A DNA stretch of 61,745 bases from positions 1-61,745 of the forward strand of contig JAFXTB010000118.1 in assembly GCA_017525225.1 (NCBI GenBank), in the 5' to 3' direction. This document shows, piece by piece, positions 1-7,980 of this stretch. Position 1 is the first letter of the stretch; each line of letters begins with the position of its first letter. The translations under genes were made by a program, and so were the position numbers. The DNA comes from Kiritimatiellia bacterium. Its GTDB lineage: Bacteria; Verrucomicrobiota; Kiritimatiellia; RFP12; UBA1067. The notes below the pieces were generated by a model. That model searched no databases. It was not told the DNA's origin and saw only the letters and a list, made by a program, of their open reading frames with translations.

Positions 1-2076
1 ACCCAGGCGCGCGAGCTCTTCCATTCCGGCGTGTTCGTCGGCGACGATGAAGTCGGCATTGAGATCGCGGGGACGGGATGGAGCTACGACGGCTTAAGCG
101 CGCGGCTGACGCTCACGGGCGACGTGACGCTTTCGGGCACGAACACGGCGGGCGCGGTGCGCTGCCGCGTCGAAAGCGACGCGAACATCGTCTTCTCGAA
201 TCTCTGCCTCAAGGCGACCGGGAACCGCCAGACGCCGTTCGCGATCGCGTCGAATGTCACGGCCAACATCACCTTCACCGGAACGAACACGTTCGTAGCA
301 GGCAAGTACTGCGCGGCGATCTCGGTTCCTTACGAGTCGCGCATCTCTATCGGCGGAGACGGCTGGCTCTTCGCATCGGGCGGCAACGGTGACGGCTGGA
401 GCTATCCCGGAATCGGTGCGAGCGATGGATCGTACCACGGAGTGACGAACGTGGTCATACGGAGCGGCAACATCGTCGCCACGACGCCGGAGGATTTCGT
501 TGATTCGATTTCCGGTGCGCTCGTCGCGGGAGGCAATGTCAACATGCGCGAATCCAATTCCGCGGTAAATAGCGACGGCGCGCTCCTCGACCGCGTGAAA
601 GTCGCGAATCTTCCGGCAGGCAAGGCGGTGGAGATAACGGGGCTGCCGGCCTACTATGACGTATCCAACATTTGCGCGGACGATTCCGGGAACATCTATC
701 TGTGGCTCCCCCGGGGCAACTACGCGTTCACTGTCGACGGGACGAAGTACTTCGCGGGCGTTGCGGGCTCGGCGACGACCGCGCTCGTGCAGGATGTGGA
801 CGTCACGATCAACGGCGAGAGCGTCTGCACGCTTTCCGGCGGCGGCTGGTACTACGACGTGGCCGACAGGACGCTCTACGTCACCAACCAGGGAATCTAC
901 ACCGTGACCGGCACGAACGACGAAGGCAAGGTGGCGATATACCTGAGGGCGGAGGACGGTCCTGTCAATCTGACGCTGAAAGACTTGTATCTTTCTGGAT
1001 ACACACGAGACAACTACTATTCGCCAATCGTGCTTAGCGACATTTGGAATCAGCAACCGGTCACAATAACGCTCGCTTCGTCCAATTCTCTCGTCTCGTG
1101 CAACGATTCGTACAGTTTCCATTATGCGGGCATATTAGTTCCCAAGAACCGCAAGTTGACCATAAATGGCGACGGCTACCTTTACGTGAAGGGCAACAGC
1201 GGCGCGGCGATCGGCGGGCTAGATGACGCCGGCAGCTACCCGCATAACGAATCGTGCGGCGAAATCTACATCGAAGGCGGAATCATCGACGCGCATGGAT
1301 CTTCGTCCGCAATCGGCTGCTGCTACAGCGGTTCGTGTGGCAAGGTGAAAATATCCGGCGGTACGGTCTTTGCCCACGCCGGCTACGGACAGGCGCTCGG
1401 AGAAGGGGGCGGCTACGGAGATGAAACGGTCTACATTACCGGCGGTTCGGTCAAGACGACGGACGGCGGCTGTGCGACAATCGCGAAAAACGATTCAAAC
1501 GTCGCGCTCGTCTGCGTCGAGGTGCCGGGATTCGTGCCGAACAAGGCCGTGGCCTTCGACAACCTGCCTGCATACTATGGCCAGTCCGGCATCCATGCCG
1601 ACGCTGGGGGCAACGTGTATCTATGGCTGCCAGAGAATTGGGAGGAGCCTCACGGTTCGTCGCTTCTTTCCGCCTCGCCGAAGAATGGGGGGCTTGGTAC
1701 ATCTTCGGGTACGGCGCATACGTTCTCGGCCAACGGCTACAGCTACACGGTGACAATTGACCCCTCCGCCGGCAGCGCGGTCGCGACTCAGGGCGATCCG
1801 CTTCCGCTGGAGTCGCTCAAGATAGACGATTTCGCGATAGATGACGAATATCTTGCCATCCGCTTCACGGCCAGGCCGGCGACATGGCTGTACAGCTTCA
1901 AGGACCTGATCAGGATCCGTGCATCGGAGACGCTTCCGATTTCGGAAGGCACCAGTTCGCTTCTCGATCTTTCCGGCGCGGAGTTCTACCTTGAAGGCGG
2001 CGACGCCGCGACAATCATCGTTCCGCGTACGTCCAGCACGGCTAGGTTCTTCCGTGTGGAGGGGCGTTCTCCATGA
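1..2076 (+). CDS. surface/exported beta-helix-like protein, 5'-truncated by window
   Basis: The reading frame is open from the first base, so the true start lies outside the window. About 690 residues are visible. They contain two copies of one module: a G-W-x-Y-D strand opening, a glycine/asparagine-rich beta-helix-like stretch, then a block with V-x-LPAYY and N-x-YLWLP (about residues 205-245 and 505-550). The C-terminal 90 residues form a separate domain ending in FFRVEGRSP, a pattern I associate with large exported proteins of PVC bacteria. Composition (Gly, Ser, Thr, Asn, little Lys) fits a secreted or cell-surface protein. No catalytic motif is visible and its substrate is unknown. It has no obvious link to the secretion operon that starts 830 bp downstream. 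Confidence 0.6.
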   Translation, partial: TQARELFHSGVFVGDDEVGIEIAGTGWSYDGLSARLTLTGDVTLSGTNTAGAVRCRVESDANIVFSNLCLKATGNRQTPFAIASNVTANITFTGTNTFVAGKYCAAISVPYESRISIGGDGWLFASGGNGDGWSYPGIGASDGSYHGVTNVVIRSGNIVATTPEDFVDSISGALVAGGNVNMRESNSAVNSDGALLDRVKVANLPAGKAVEITGLPAYYDVSNICADDSGNIYLWLPRGNYAFTVDGTKYFAGVAGSATTALVQDVDVTINGESVCTLSGGGWYYDVADRTLYVTNQGIYTVTGTNDEGKVAIYLRAEDGPVNLTLKDLYLSGYTRDNYYSPIVLSDIWNQQPVTITLASSNSLVSCNDSYSFHYAGILVPKNRKLTINGDGYLYVKGNSGAAIGGLDDAGSYPHNESCGEIYIEGGIIDAHGSSSAIGCCYSGSCGKVKISGGTVFAHAGYGQALGEGGGYGDETVYITGGSVKTTDGGCATIAKNDSNVALVCVEVPGFVPNKAVAFDNLPAYYGQSGIHADAGGNVYLWLPENWEEPHGSSLLSASPKNGGLGTSSGTAHTFSANGYSYTVTIDPSAGSAVATQGDPLPLESLKIDDFAIDDEYLAIRFTARPATWLYSFKDLIRIRASETLPISEGTSSLLDLSGAEFYLEGGDAATIIVPRTSSTARFFRVEGRSP

Positions 2077-2276
2077 TGGCCCTGCGCCATGCCTGAAGGC
2101 AAAGGGCAGCCGCATGTGCGATATCTACGTCCTGAAGCAAAAGGGAGGTTCCCATGGCCTTTTTAGATGTGATGGCGATTCTTGAACCTAAAAATCGCAG
2201 TTGAAGTCAATAGTGCATCTGCCCGTCAGCTAAAGTTGGCGGACTGAAGTGGCTATGATGCCGTTGGATTGCCGTT

Positions 2277-2851
2277 TCAGGCGAGCGGCATGGTCATCTG
2301 GCCGCCGATGTCGGGAGGGAACATCCGCCGGATCGTGCCGTACTCGCGGAACGCGTGGGCGATTATACGCTGGCGACGCTCTTCGAGGCTCAACTGCGAC
2401 GCAGACGAGATCCGTGACAGGAAGGCGCTGATGGCGCGGTAGATGGCGCGGGCCTTTTCGCTCGTGGCGGTGTAGATCGTGACGATCCCCTGCCGCGCAT
2501 GGCGCGACAGCCTCGCGACGCACGACTGGAGGAGCGGACGGGAAGTGGCGGCCTCATGGTGCATGCCGTCGTCGCCGCGTCGCCGTGGAGGCGGTCGCAG
2601 TGCCGGAACCGCGTCGCCCCGTTGCCCATCGCCACCATCACCGTGGCGATCAGGTATCGGACCTCCGGCGCGTTGTTGTTCGTCAACCTCATCGGGCACG
2701 TCTCCACGAGCCGGTCGAAGAACCCGCCGGCCCTCGCGAACTGGCTCAGCAGCGTGGCGTACGCGTTCACGCTCATCTGAGTCTCGTCGTTCCACTTCAG
2801 GGCGTAGTCGCCTCCGAGCGTTTCGATTTTCTGCGCACCTGCGGCCTGTTT
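2277..2851 (-). pseudogene. relic of an IS1380-like transposase
   Basis: Read on the minus strand, an N-terminal piece (YALKWNDETQMSVNAYATLL up to DRLHGD, about 2851-2590) is followed, after a frame change near 2590, by a C-terminal piece in another frame (ARLSRHARQGIVTIY to the stop at 2277). The N-terminal piece resembles the start of IS1380-type transposases, with a search-for-low-complexity pattern ending in RFRHxDRLHGD. The DDE catalytic core of some 300 residues that should lie between the two pieces is absent. I read this as an insertion sequence that suffered an internal deletion. No terminal inverted repeats were located. The rest of 2077-2850 holds no other supportable gene. Confidence 0.45.
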
Positions 2852-2856
2852 TGTGC

Positions 2857-2892
2857 TATACTTTACACAGGTCGGAGGATTTTTGGTATAAT
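2857..2892 (+). promoter_or_regulatory. putative promoter(s) of the T3S operon
   Basis: Two -10-like boxes precede the first operon gene: TATACT at 2857-2862 and a perfect TATAAT at 2887-2892 with TTTACA at 2862-2867 (19-bp spacer). A transcript from the second box would start only a few bases before the ATG at 2906, so it would be almost leaderless. The GGTATAATA context recurs upstream of genes at 32389, 48423 and 49439. Confidence 0.5.
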
Positions 2893-2905
2893 ACCCACCC
2901 TTGAA

Positions 2906-3337
2906 ATGCCAGATATAGCGACAAAGAGGACGTATGGCCGTTCAAATGCCACGGAACGGCTGTTGTCGGCTATTGGGTATCCGGAAAGGATGCCCAATGC
3001 CGATGGTTCGTTCACGCTTCGCGTGGATGGTAGGGATGTGCTCGTCAAGGAAGCTGCCGGGCGCCTGGTTCTTTCCCATGCATTGACGGAGGATGGATCG
3101 ATCGTCCCGACGCTTGCCGCATACGCTGCGGGGCGCATGCTTCGGGAGGCCGCCACGCTTGCGCATGGTAGGAATTCGACCTTCCTGTGGCAGGATGCGC
3201 CGGTAGACGCGGACGATCGGGCTCTTGTGAAGTTGTTCGAGACGTTCGCCGATTCGTGCGACTGGTGGCGGGCGCGCGTGGACGAATGGGGGAAGGTCGA
3301 CGCGGTGGAAATATCGGAGGCGGTCATCAGACCGTAG
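2906..3337 (+). CDS. putative T3S chaperone (CesT/class I-like), first gene of the operon
   Basis: This 143-residue acidic protein has the layout of small T3S chaperones: an N-terminal helix (NATERLLSAIG), a two-stranded segment around DGSFTLRVDG, then RLVLSHAL and a long C-terminal helix ending CDWWRARVDEW. Such chaperones dimerise and hold secreted substrates or export components unfolded in the cytoplasm. I chose ATG 2906 because the upstream frame is the antisense of the transposase relic. There is no Shine-Dalgarno at usual spacing; a GGAGG lies 28 bases upstream. sctC follows 4 bases after the stop, so it is the lead gene of the operon. The cognate substrate is unknown. Confidence 0.55.
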   Translation: MPDIATKRTYGRSNATERLLSAIGYPERMPNADGSFTLRVDGRDVLVKEAAGRLVLSHALTEDGSIVPTLAAYAAGRMLREAATLAHGRNSTFLWQDAPVDADDRALVKLFETFADSCDWWRARVDEWGKVDAVEISEAVIRP

Positions 3338-3341
3338 GGAG

Positions 3342-5264
3342 ATGCGACTTGTGACGATCAAACCATTCAGGGCGGCGGTGCTTGCCGCCATGCTGGCCGC
3401 GGCGGGTCCTGCGGTGGCGGCCGGGACCGCGTCCGCACCCTCCATCCCGTGGAAGATGCCTACCTACACGCTGGTCGCGCGCGACATGGACCTTCGTGTC
3501 GCGCTTGACACCTTCGCCGTGGCCGAGGGGCTTTCCATAGTGATCTCCCAGACCGTGGAAGGGCGCTTCTCCGGCGATTTCAAGGATGTCCCCCCCGACG
3601 ATTTCCTCGACAGGATCGCTACGACGCACAATCTGATCTGGTACTACGACGGCGCGGCGCTCTACATCTACGGCGCGGGCGAGATCTCTACGATGCTCGT
3701 GGATCTCAAGTACATGAAGGCCGGCGAGGTGCGGAATATGCTGACGGAGCTGGGCGTGGAGGACATGCGCTTCCCGCTGAAGACCACGTCCAACGACGAG
3801 CTGGTGATGGTGGCCGGTCCGCCGCGCTACGTGTCGCTTGTCTCGGAAATGATCACCAAGGCCGACAACCTGCGCGAGAAGCGCACCTTCAACGAGGTCG
3901 AGACCAGGATATTCCCGCTCGTGTACACATGGGCGGACGACGTGTCCTTCACGGCGAACAGCCCGGAATCCTCGGTGCAGCTGCGGGGTGTCGCGCGCAT
4001 GCTGGAGGAGATAATGTCGAACGGCACCAGGGACGGCGTGCGCGAGGCATCGATGTCGAACGAGGTCGCGACCATCGATGTGGCGAGGATGGCGCAGTAC
4101 CGGCCCGTCATTCGCCCCGACAACCGCCTCAACGCCGTAATCGTGCGCGATGTCGCATCCAGGATGCCCATGTACGAGGGGCTCATCCGCCAGCTGGATG
4201 TACCGCAGAAGCTCGTGGAGGTCGACGTGACCGTCGTCGAGCTCACGAAGAAGGATGCGCTCGACTGGCAGCTGTCGCTCACGTACACCTTGACGCACGG
4301 GCGTTCCAACCTCGGGACGGGGCAGAACGCCGCGAACATCTTCAGTCCGGAGAACGTGGCAGGAAAGGGTTTCGCCGGCGCGCTCACGCACATCCACTCA
4401 GCCTACGCGCTGGCGACGTCCATAACCGCGCTGCGCGAGAAAGGCAAGGCGCGCTCCATCTCCCGCACGTCGCTTCTCACCGTGAACAACCTGGCCGCCG
4501 AGATGAGCGATTCGCAGAGCTACCATGCGAAGGTGGTCGGAACCGAGGTTGCTACGCTGGAGGAGGTCTCGGCCGGGACGAAGCTCCAGATCAAGCCGCG
4601 CATACTGCCGTCCATAGGCACGAACATGCCGAACCAGATTTGGCTGGCGCTTGAGCTTGACGATGGCGGGTTCGAGTCGATCACCGTTGATGCGATGCCG
4701 ATGACGCGTTCCTCCACGCTCACGACGCAGACATCAGTGTTCGAGGGAGAGTCCATCATGCTCGCCGGGTATCTGCGCGACATCGAGGAGGATGCAGGCT
4801 GGGGCATCCCGTATCTACGCGACATCCCGTGGATAGGGTGGCTGTTCGGCGGCAAGTCGACGAGCAAGGAGACTGTGCAGCGGATGTTCGTGCTTACTCC
4901 GCACATAGTGGATATCGATAGGGACACGCTTGCCCGCTTCCAGGCTACGCGCCTGAGGGACGTGACGGAGTCCGAGGAGATGCAGGACGATGCGGAGATA
5001 AGCGACTACGAGCGCGAGAAGCGCGACCTCGAGCGCGAAGACAGCAGCCAGCGCCGCAAGGAGAAGCAGGAAGACTATCTGTCGCGCCGCAAGGCCGAGA
5101 TCGAGCATGGCAGGAAGATGCGCCAGTTCGACCGCGAACGCGAGAAGAACAGGCTTGAGACCGACATCCACAACTGGAAGGACCAGGCCAGGGCGGAGCG
5201 TGCCAGGCTGGATGCCGAGGAGAAAGAGGAAGAGGAGAGGAAGAAGAAGAGCGGGAAGCAGTGA
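3342..5264 (+). CDS. sctC: T3S outer-membrane secretin SctC
   Basis: This 640-residue protein has a signal peptide (about residues 1-27, ending AVAAG), N-terminal ring domains (residues 35-300, with DMDLRVALDTFA typical of the N0 domain), and a secretin beta-barrel domain (about 300-530, with LEEVSAGTKLQIKPRILP and a VxVFEGESIMLAGYL strand). It forms the outer-membrane ring through which the needle passes. The last 110 residues are an unusual, highly charged Arg/Glu/Lys coiled-coil tail of REKRDLERE-type runs, where Ysc secretins carry only a short pilotin-binding segment. No pilotin gene (SctG/YscW type) is recognisable nearby. The next gene overlaps the stop by one base. Confidence 0.95.
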   Translation: MRLVTIKPFRAAVLAAMLAAAGPAVAAGTASAPSIPWKMPTYTLVARDMDLRVALDTFAVAEGLSIVISQTVEGRFSGDFKDVPPDDFLDRIATTHNLIWYYDGAALYIYGAGEISTMLVDLKYMKAGEVRNMLTELGVEDMRFPLKTTSNDELVMVAGPPRYVSLVSEMITKADNLREKRTFNEVETRIFPLVYTWADDVSFTANSPESSVQLRGVARMLEEIMSNGTRDGVREASMSNEVATIDVARMAQYRPVIRPDNRLNAVIVRDVASRMPMYEGLIRQLDVPQKLVEVDVTVVELTKKDALDWQLSLTYTLTHGRSNLGTGQNAANIFSPENVAGKGFAGALTHIHSAYALATSITALREKGKARSISRTSLLTVNNLAAEMSDSQSYHAKVVGTEVATLEEVSAGTKLQIKPRILPSIGTNMPNQIWLALELDDGGFESITVDAMPMTRSSTLTTQTSVFEGESIMLAGYLRDIEEDAGWGIPYLRDIPWIGWLFGGKSTSKETVQRMFVLTPHIVDIDRDTLARFQATRLRDVTESEEMQDDAEISDYEREKRDLEREDSSQRRKEKQEDYLSRRKAEIEHGRKMRQFDREREKNRLETDIHNWKDQARAERARLDAEEKEEEERKKKSGKQ

Positions 5265-5962
5265 TGGAAGGCGCGGTGAAGATAGAGGGCGGATTCGCCG
5301 AAGTCGAGGCGGGGGCGTGGCTTGTCAGCCACGGCCAGCCGACGGCTTTCTTCGGTTCCGCCGTCCGCCGCCACAGGAAGGGATTCTTCCTTCGCGACCG
5401 TTCCAGCCTCGACCTCGTCGAGACGACTGCCGCCGCGAAGTGTGCGGACGCGAGGCGTCCGTTCCTGACGCACATCCCATGCGCCGCGCCGATTTCCGCG
5501 ATGTCTTCCAAGGTTCTTGTGGCTCCGGCGTCGGCATGGTCCGGGACGGAGGCGGTGAAGGTCATACCCATGAGCGTGAAGGGTGCGCTTTGCGTGACGA
5601 AGTTCGGCCTTGGAGGCGAGGGCCAGGAGGCGGGAGACGAGGAGGCTGTCTCGCGTCCTGAATCCCGTGCCCAGGAAAACCACTTCGTCGTGATGGCCAC
5701 CGCGTCGCGCACGGCGCGCCTTCAGGTGGAGGATGGCGACACGTTCGCCGTGAGGCCGGAATCCGTAGTCGCGTGGACCGGGAACCGTCCTACCGGGTTC
5801 TGTCCGAAGCTCGGCCTCTGGGATTTCCTTCTGCCGCGTGGGCCGCGCAACCTGCTGCTGCATTTCCACGGTCCCTGCCTCGTGTGGTTCGAGGGGGCGA
5901 ACGTCCCCAACCCGCAGCCTTCCAGGTTTTCAAACTTCCAACGGAGGCCCTATGGCGCTTGA
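5264..5962 (+). CDS. AIM24-like protein in the T3S operon
   Basis: This 232-residue protein resembles the AIM24/TIGR00266 family of beta-sandwich proteins: repeated short beta strands, with the diagnostic-looking segment LQVEDGDTFAVRPESVVAW near residue 165. The family has no agreed function; members occur as companions of membrane or stress systems. Here it is translationally coupled to sctC (stop TGA 5262-5264, start ATG 5264; a GTG 3 bases earlier is possible) and its 3' end overlaps sctW by 11 bases, so it is surely co-expressed with the injectisome. Its last 13 residues are encoded by a low-complexity filler (5918-5945), so the natural C-terminus may have been extended. Confidence 0.55.
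   Translation: MEGAVKIEGGFAEVEAGAWLVSHGQPTAFFGSAVRRHRKGFFLRDRSSLDLVETTAAAKCADARRPFLTHIPCAAPISAMSSKVLVAPASAWSGTEAVKVIPMSVKGALCVTKFGLGGEGQEAGDEEAVSRPESRAQENHFVVMATASRTARLQVEDGDTFAVRPESVVAWTGNRPTGFCPKLGLWDFLLPRGPRNLLLHFHGPCLVWFEGANVPNPQPSRFSNFQRRPYGA
5918..5945 (+). repeat. low-complexity intercistronic filler before sctW
   Basis: A C/T/A-rich stretch made of CTTCCA and TTTCAAAC-like words precedes the sctW Shine-Dalgarno (GGAGG 5943-5947). It is close to the reverse complement of the filler at 13739-13778 between sctY and sctK. It encodes the tail of the AIM24-like protein. Confidence 0.4.
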
Positions 5963-7148
5963 CGCGGCACAGATACTCCGGCAGACCTATGCGGCCGGCG
6001 CGGAGCGGATCGACGTGTCCGAGCTCATGCGCCAGACGGAGCCCCAGGCCGTCGCCCGCGGCGAGCTGATGGGCACGGCGGTGGTAGTAGAGGCGGATCC
6101 GATGGCGGAGCTGATGGATTCGATGGAGGAGCTTTCGTTCCAGTTCGAGGAGAAGGCCACTAAGCGCGCCGGCGAGCGCAGGCTCGGCGAGATGCAGGGT
6201 CCGAGGTCCGCGATCGTCAAGGCGATCGAGACGTGGGTGGCGATGATGCCCGACATGCCCGGCCGCGACTTCATCACGCGCCTCGCGAGGGGGCTCAGGT
6301 CGTCCGCCGCCGCAGGGAACATCCCCGATGCGCGCGAACTCATCAAGGAGCTTGCGCGCGGCTCCACGGATCCATCGCACCAGTTCGCGATGCTCGACAT
6401 TCTGGAGCAGGCGTTCGGCGTCGGCGAGGAGGAGCTGTCGGCGCTGGTCAGGCAGGCCAAGGCGGCGCTTGCGGAGGCGAAGGGACCCGAGATAAGGGCC
6501 GGCATCAACCTGGCCGAGGAGATCAACGCGCGCGCCACGACCCCCGAGCAGATGCAGGAGCTGCGCGACATGTACCGCAGCGAGGTCGTGGGCTTCAAGA
6601 GTCCGCAGGACTGCTTCCGCTCGCTTCTCGCCGCGCGCGGGCCAGGGCATCTCGCCGAGGCGATATCGTTCCTGATCGCAGGCTGCGGTAGGGATCTCGC
6701 GTCGTCCGAGCCGTCCATCGAGGCAGCCGCCCTCGGGCGCATCCTCACGGATCTCGGCTGCGTGCAGAGCCTGCAGACGGTGCTGGACGACCTTACCAAA
6801 CTTGCGGCGCGCATGGGGCGCGAGTTCGGCGAGAACTGCCTTCTCGACGGCGAGCAGATGACGGGACGCGTGGTCGACCTCACGGAGCAGGCGTTCGTCG
6901 TGGCCGGCGCCATCGCCGCGTTCGAGAGCGAGTGCGGACTTGCGGGACTGCTTGCCAGGATGGATTTCGCGCGCGAGCTGACGAGGCTTTTCAGGCGGCT
7001 TTCGCCGCGCCTCTTCGCGAAGGAGGGCGACAGACAGCGGCTTGTGGACGCGGCGCAGGAGCATCTTGACGGGATCATCGCCGAGGAGGAGAGCGCCGGC
7101 GATGCAGGCGGGGCGGAGCTTGATGCGCTGAAGGAGGCTTCGGCATGA
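5952..7148 (+). CDS. sctW: T3S gatekeeper SctW (YopN/InvE/MxiC family, TyeA part fused)
   Basis: This 398-residue, almost entirely helical protein has the length of gatekeepers in which the YopN and TyeA parts are fused. The region around residues 60-340 fits the HrpJ/YopN domain (for example MEELSFQFEEKA and the helical repeats after it), and the C-terminal 90 residues fit a TyeA-like domain. Gatekeepers sit at the export gate and block effector release until host contact, setting translocators before effectors. The start is ATG 5952 with GGAGG at 5943-5947; longer readings run into the upstream gene. It is followed by a chaperone gene and SctX, the same order as yopN-sycN-yscX in Yersinia. 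Confidence 0.85.
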   Translation: MALDAAQILRQTYAAGAERIDVSELMRQTEPQAVARGELMGTAVVVEADPMAELMDSMEELSFQFEEKATKRAGERRLGEMQGPRSAIVKAIETWVAMMPDMPGRDFITRLARGLRSSAAAGNIPDARELIKELARGSTDPSHQFAMLDILEQAFGVGEEELSALVRQAKAALAEAKGPEIRAGINLAEEINARATTPEQMQELRDMYRSEVVGFKSPQDCFRSLLAARGPGHLAEAISFLIAGCGRDLASSEPSIEAAALGRILTDLGCVQSLQTVLDDLTKLAARMGREFGENCLLDGEQMTGRVVDLTEQAFVVAGAIAAFESECGLAGLLARMDFARELTRLFRRLSPRLFAKEGDRQRLVDAAQEHLDGIIAEEESAGDAGGAELDALKEASA

Positions 7149-7528
7149 CGGCGCCTGCGTGGATAGATTCGGCTGTCGGCCAGTTCGGACGGTCGGCCGG
7201 GCTCGGCGATCTGTCGCTCGGGGACAGGGGCGTGGCGGCGCTTTCATTCCAGAACGGACTGGTTCTGCGCTTCGAGTACGCGTTCGACTCGCTTCATGTC
7301 GCGATGACCGTTCCCGTGCGGTTTGACGTTCCTGCCGCCGAGCGGCTTCTCGGATATGCGCATCCCGACGCCCGCCTGGGATTTCGTCTGCGTACCGGAT
7401 ACCTTGCCAGGTCCGGCCGCGCGGTTTTCGCGGTTGCGCTGGCAGGCCGCGACGTGACGCTCCCCTCCATAAACGCGGTGTTCGCCCTCCTGTGGCGCAT
7501 CGCACTTGAATTCGGAGGTGCCTCGTGA
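7145..7528 (+). CDS. T3S chaperone of the SycN/YscB type (CesT-like)
   Basis: A 127-residue protein with the alternating strand-helix pattern of class I T3S chaperones: GVAALSFQNGLVLRFEY and SLHVAMTVPV strands, then a C-terminal helix INAVFALLWRIALEF. It sits directly after the gatekeeper gene with a 4-base overlap (ATGA). In Ysc systems the SycN/YscB heterodimer binds YopN at this place in the operon. I infer it is the SctW chaperone. Only one such gene is present here, so it may act as a homodimer or pair with the product of the gene at 2906. Confidence 0.6.
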   Translation: MTAPAWIDSAVGQFGRSAGLGDLSLGDRGVAALSFQNGLVLRFEYAFDSLHVAMTVPVRFDVPAAERLLGYAHPDARLGFRLRTGYLARSGRAVFAVALAGRDVTLPSINAVFALLWRIALEFGGAS

Positions 7529-7911
7529 GCATGAACGTCTCCAGGACCACGGACCCGCTGAGGTTCGACACGGGAATCGGCCAGGCTGGATTCGCGGAAG
7601 TGATCGATTCCCCGGTCGCCGGCCAGCCGCAGAAGGAGCTGCTACCAGGTTCCACCACGGTGACGCAGGCGATAGACGAGCTGTTCCCGCCGGACAGGTC
7701 GGTCGGGGGCGAGGTCATGCATGCGCTTGTCGCCGGGAACTCGGCGGTACTGAGGACGCCGGGAGGGTTCTCGCAGACGGCCCGTTCGGCGTTGCTTGCG
7801 CTGAGGGAGCGGGGCAGCACGGCGGCGGACAACGCGGCGGCGGAGATAGAGATGCTCCTTGCGGACACCGACCTCCTTGACAGATACAGAATGTCCCTCT
7901 TGGAGACCTGA
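7525..7911 (+). CDS. sctX: SctX (YscX-like early secretion factor)
   Basis: This 128-residue protein matches YscX in length (about 122) and position (gatekeeper, SycN-like gene, this gene, sctV). The shared pattern is an unstructured N-terminus, an ELFPP motif (YscX has a corresponding LYP) near residue 50, a glycine-containing turn, then two C-terminal helices ending in LLADTDLLDRYRMSLL. In Yersinia YscX binds YscY and the SctV export-gate ring, and is needed to export early substrates. A YscY-like gene lies at 13394, which supports the call. The start is GTG 7525 overlapping the previous stop; ATG 7531 is an alternative. Confidence 0.65.
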   Translation: MSMNVSRTTDPLRFDTGIGQAGFAEVIDSPVAGQPQKELLPGSTTVTQAIDELFPPDRSVGGEVMHALVAGNSAVLRTPGGFSQTARSALLALRERGSTAADNAAAEIEMLLADTDLLDRYRMSLLET

Positions 7912-7917
7912 AAACAC

Positions 7918-7980
7918 GACTAACGACTAACCACTAACCACTAACGACTAACGACTAACCACTAACGACTAACCACTAAT
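7918..7980 (+). repeat. heptamer array 1: nine perfect tandem units C(G/C)ACTAA
   Basis: Nine uninterrupted 7-bp units (CGACTAA x5, CCACTAA x4) fill the whole gap between sctX and sctV. The final A (7979 in the last unit) is the first base of the sctV ATG, so the array runs directly into the coding sequence and leaves no room for a Shine-Dalgarno. Confidence 0.95.

Noticed and set aside
2585-2905. N-terminal extension of the first chaperone gene back to 2585
   Set aside because: The extra 107 residues are the antisense of the transposase relic and are Arg/His-rich without any chaperone feature.
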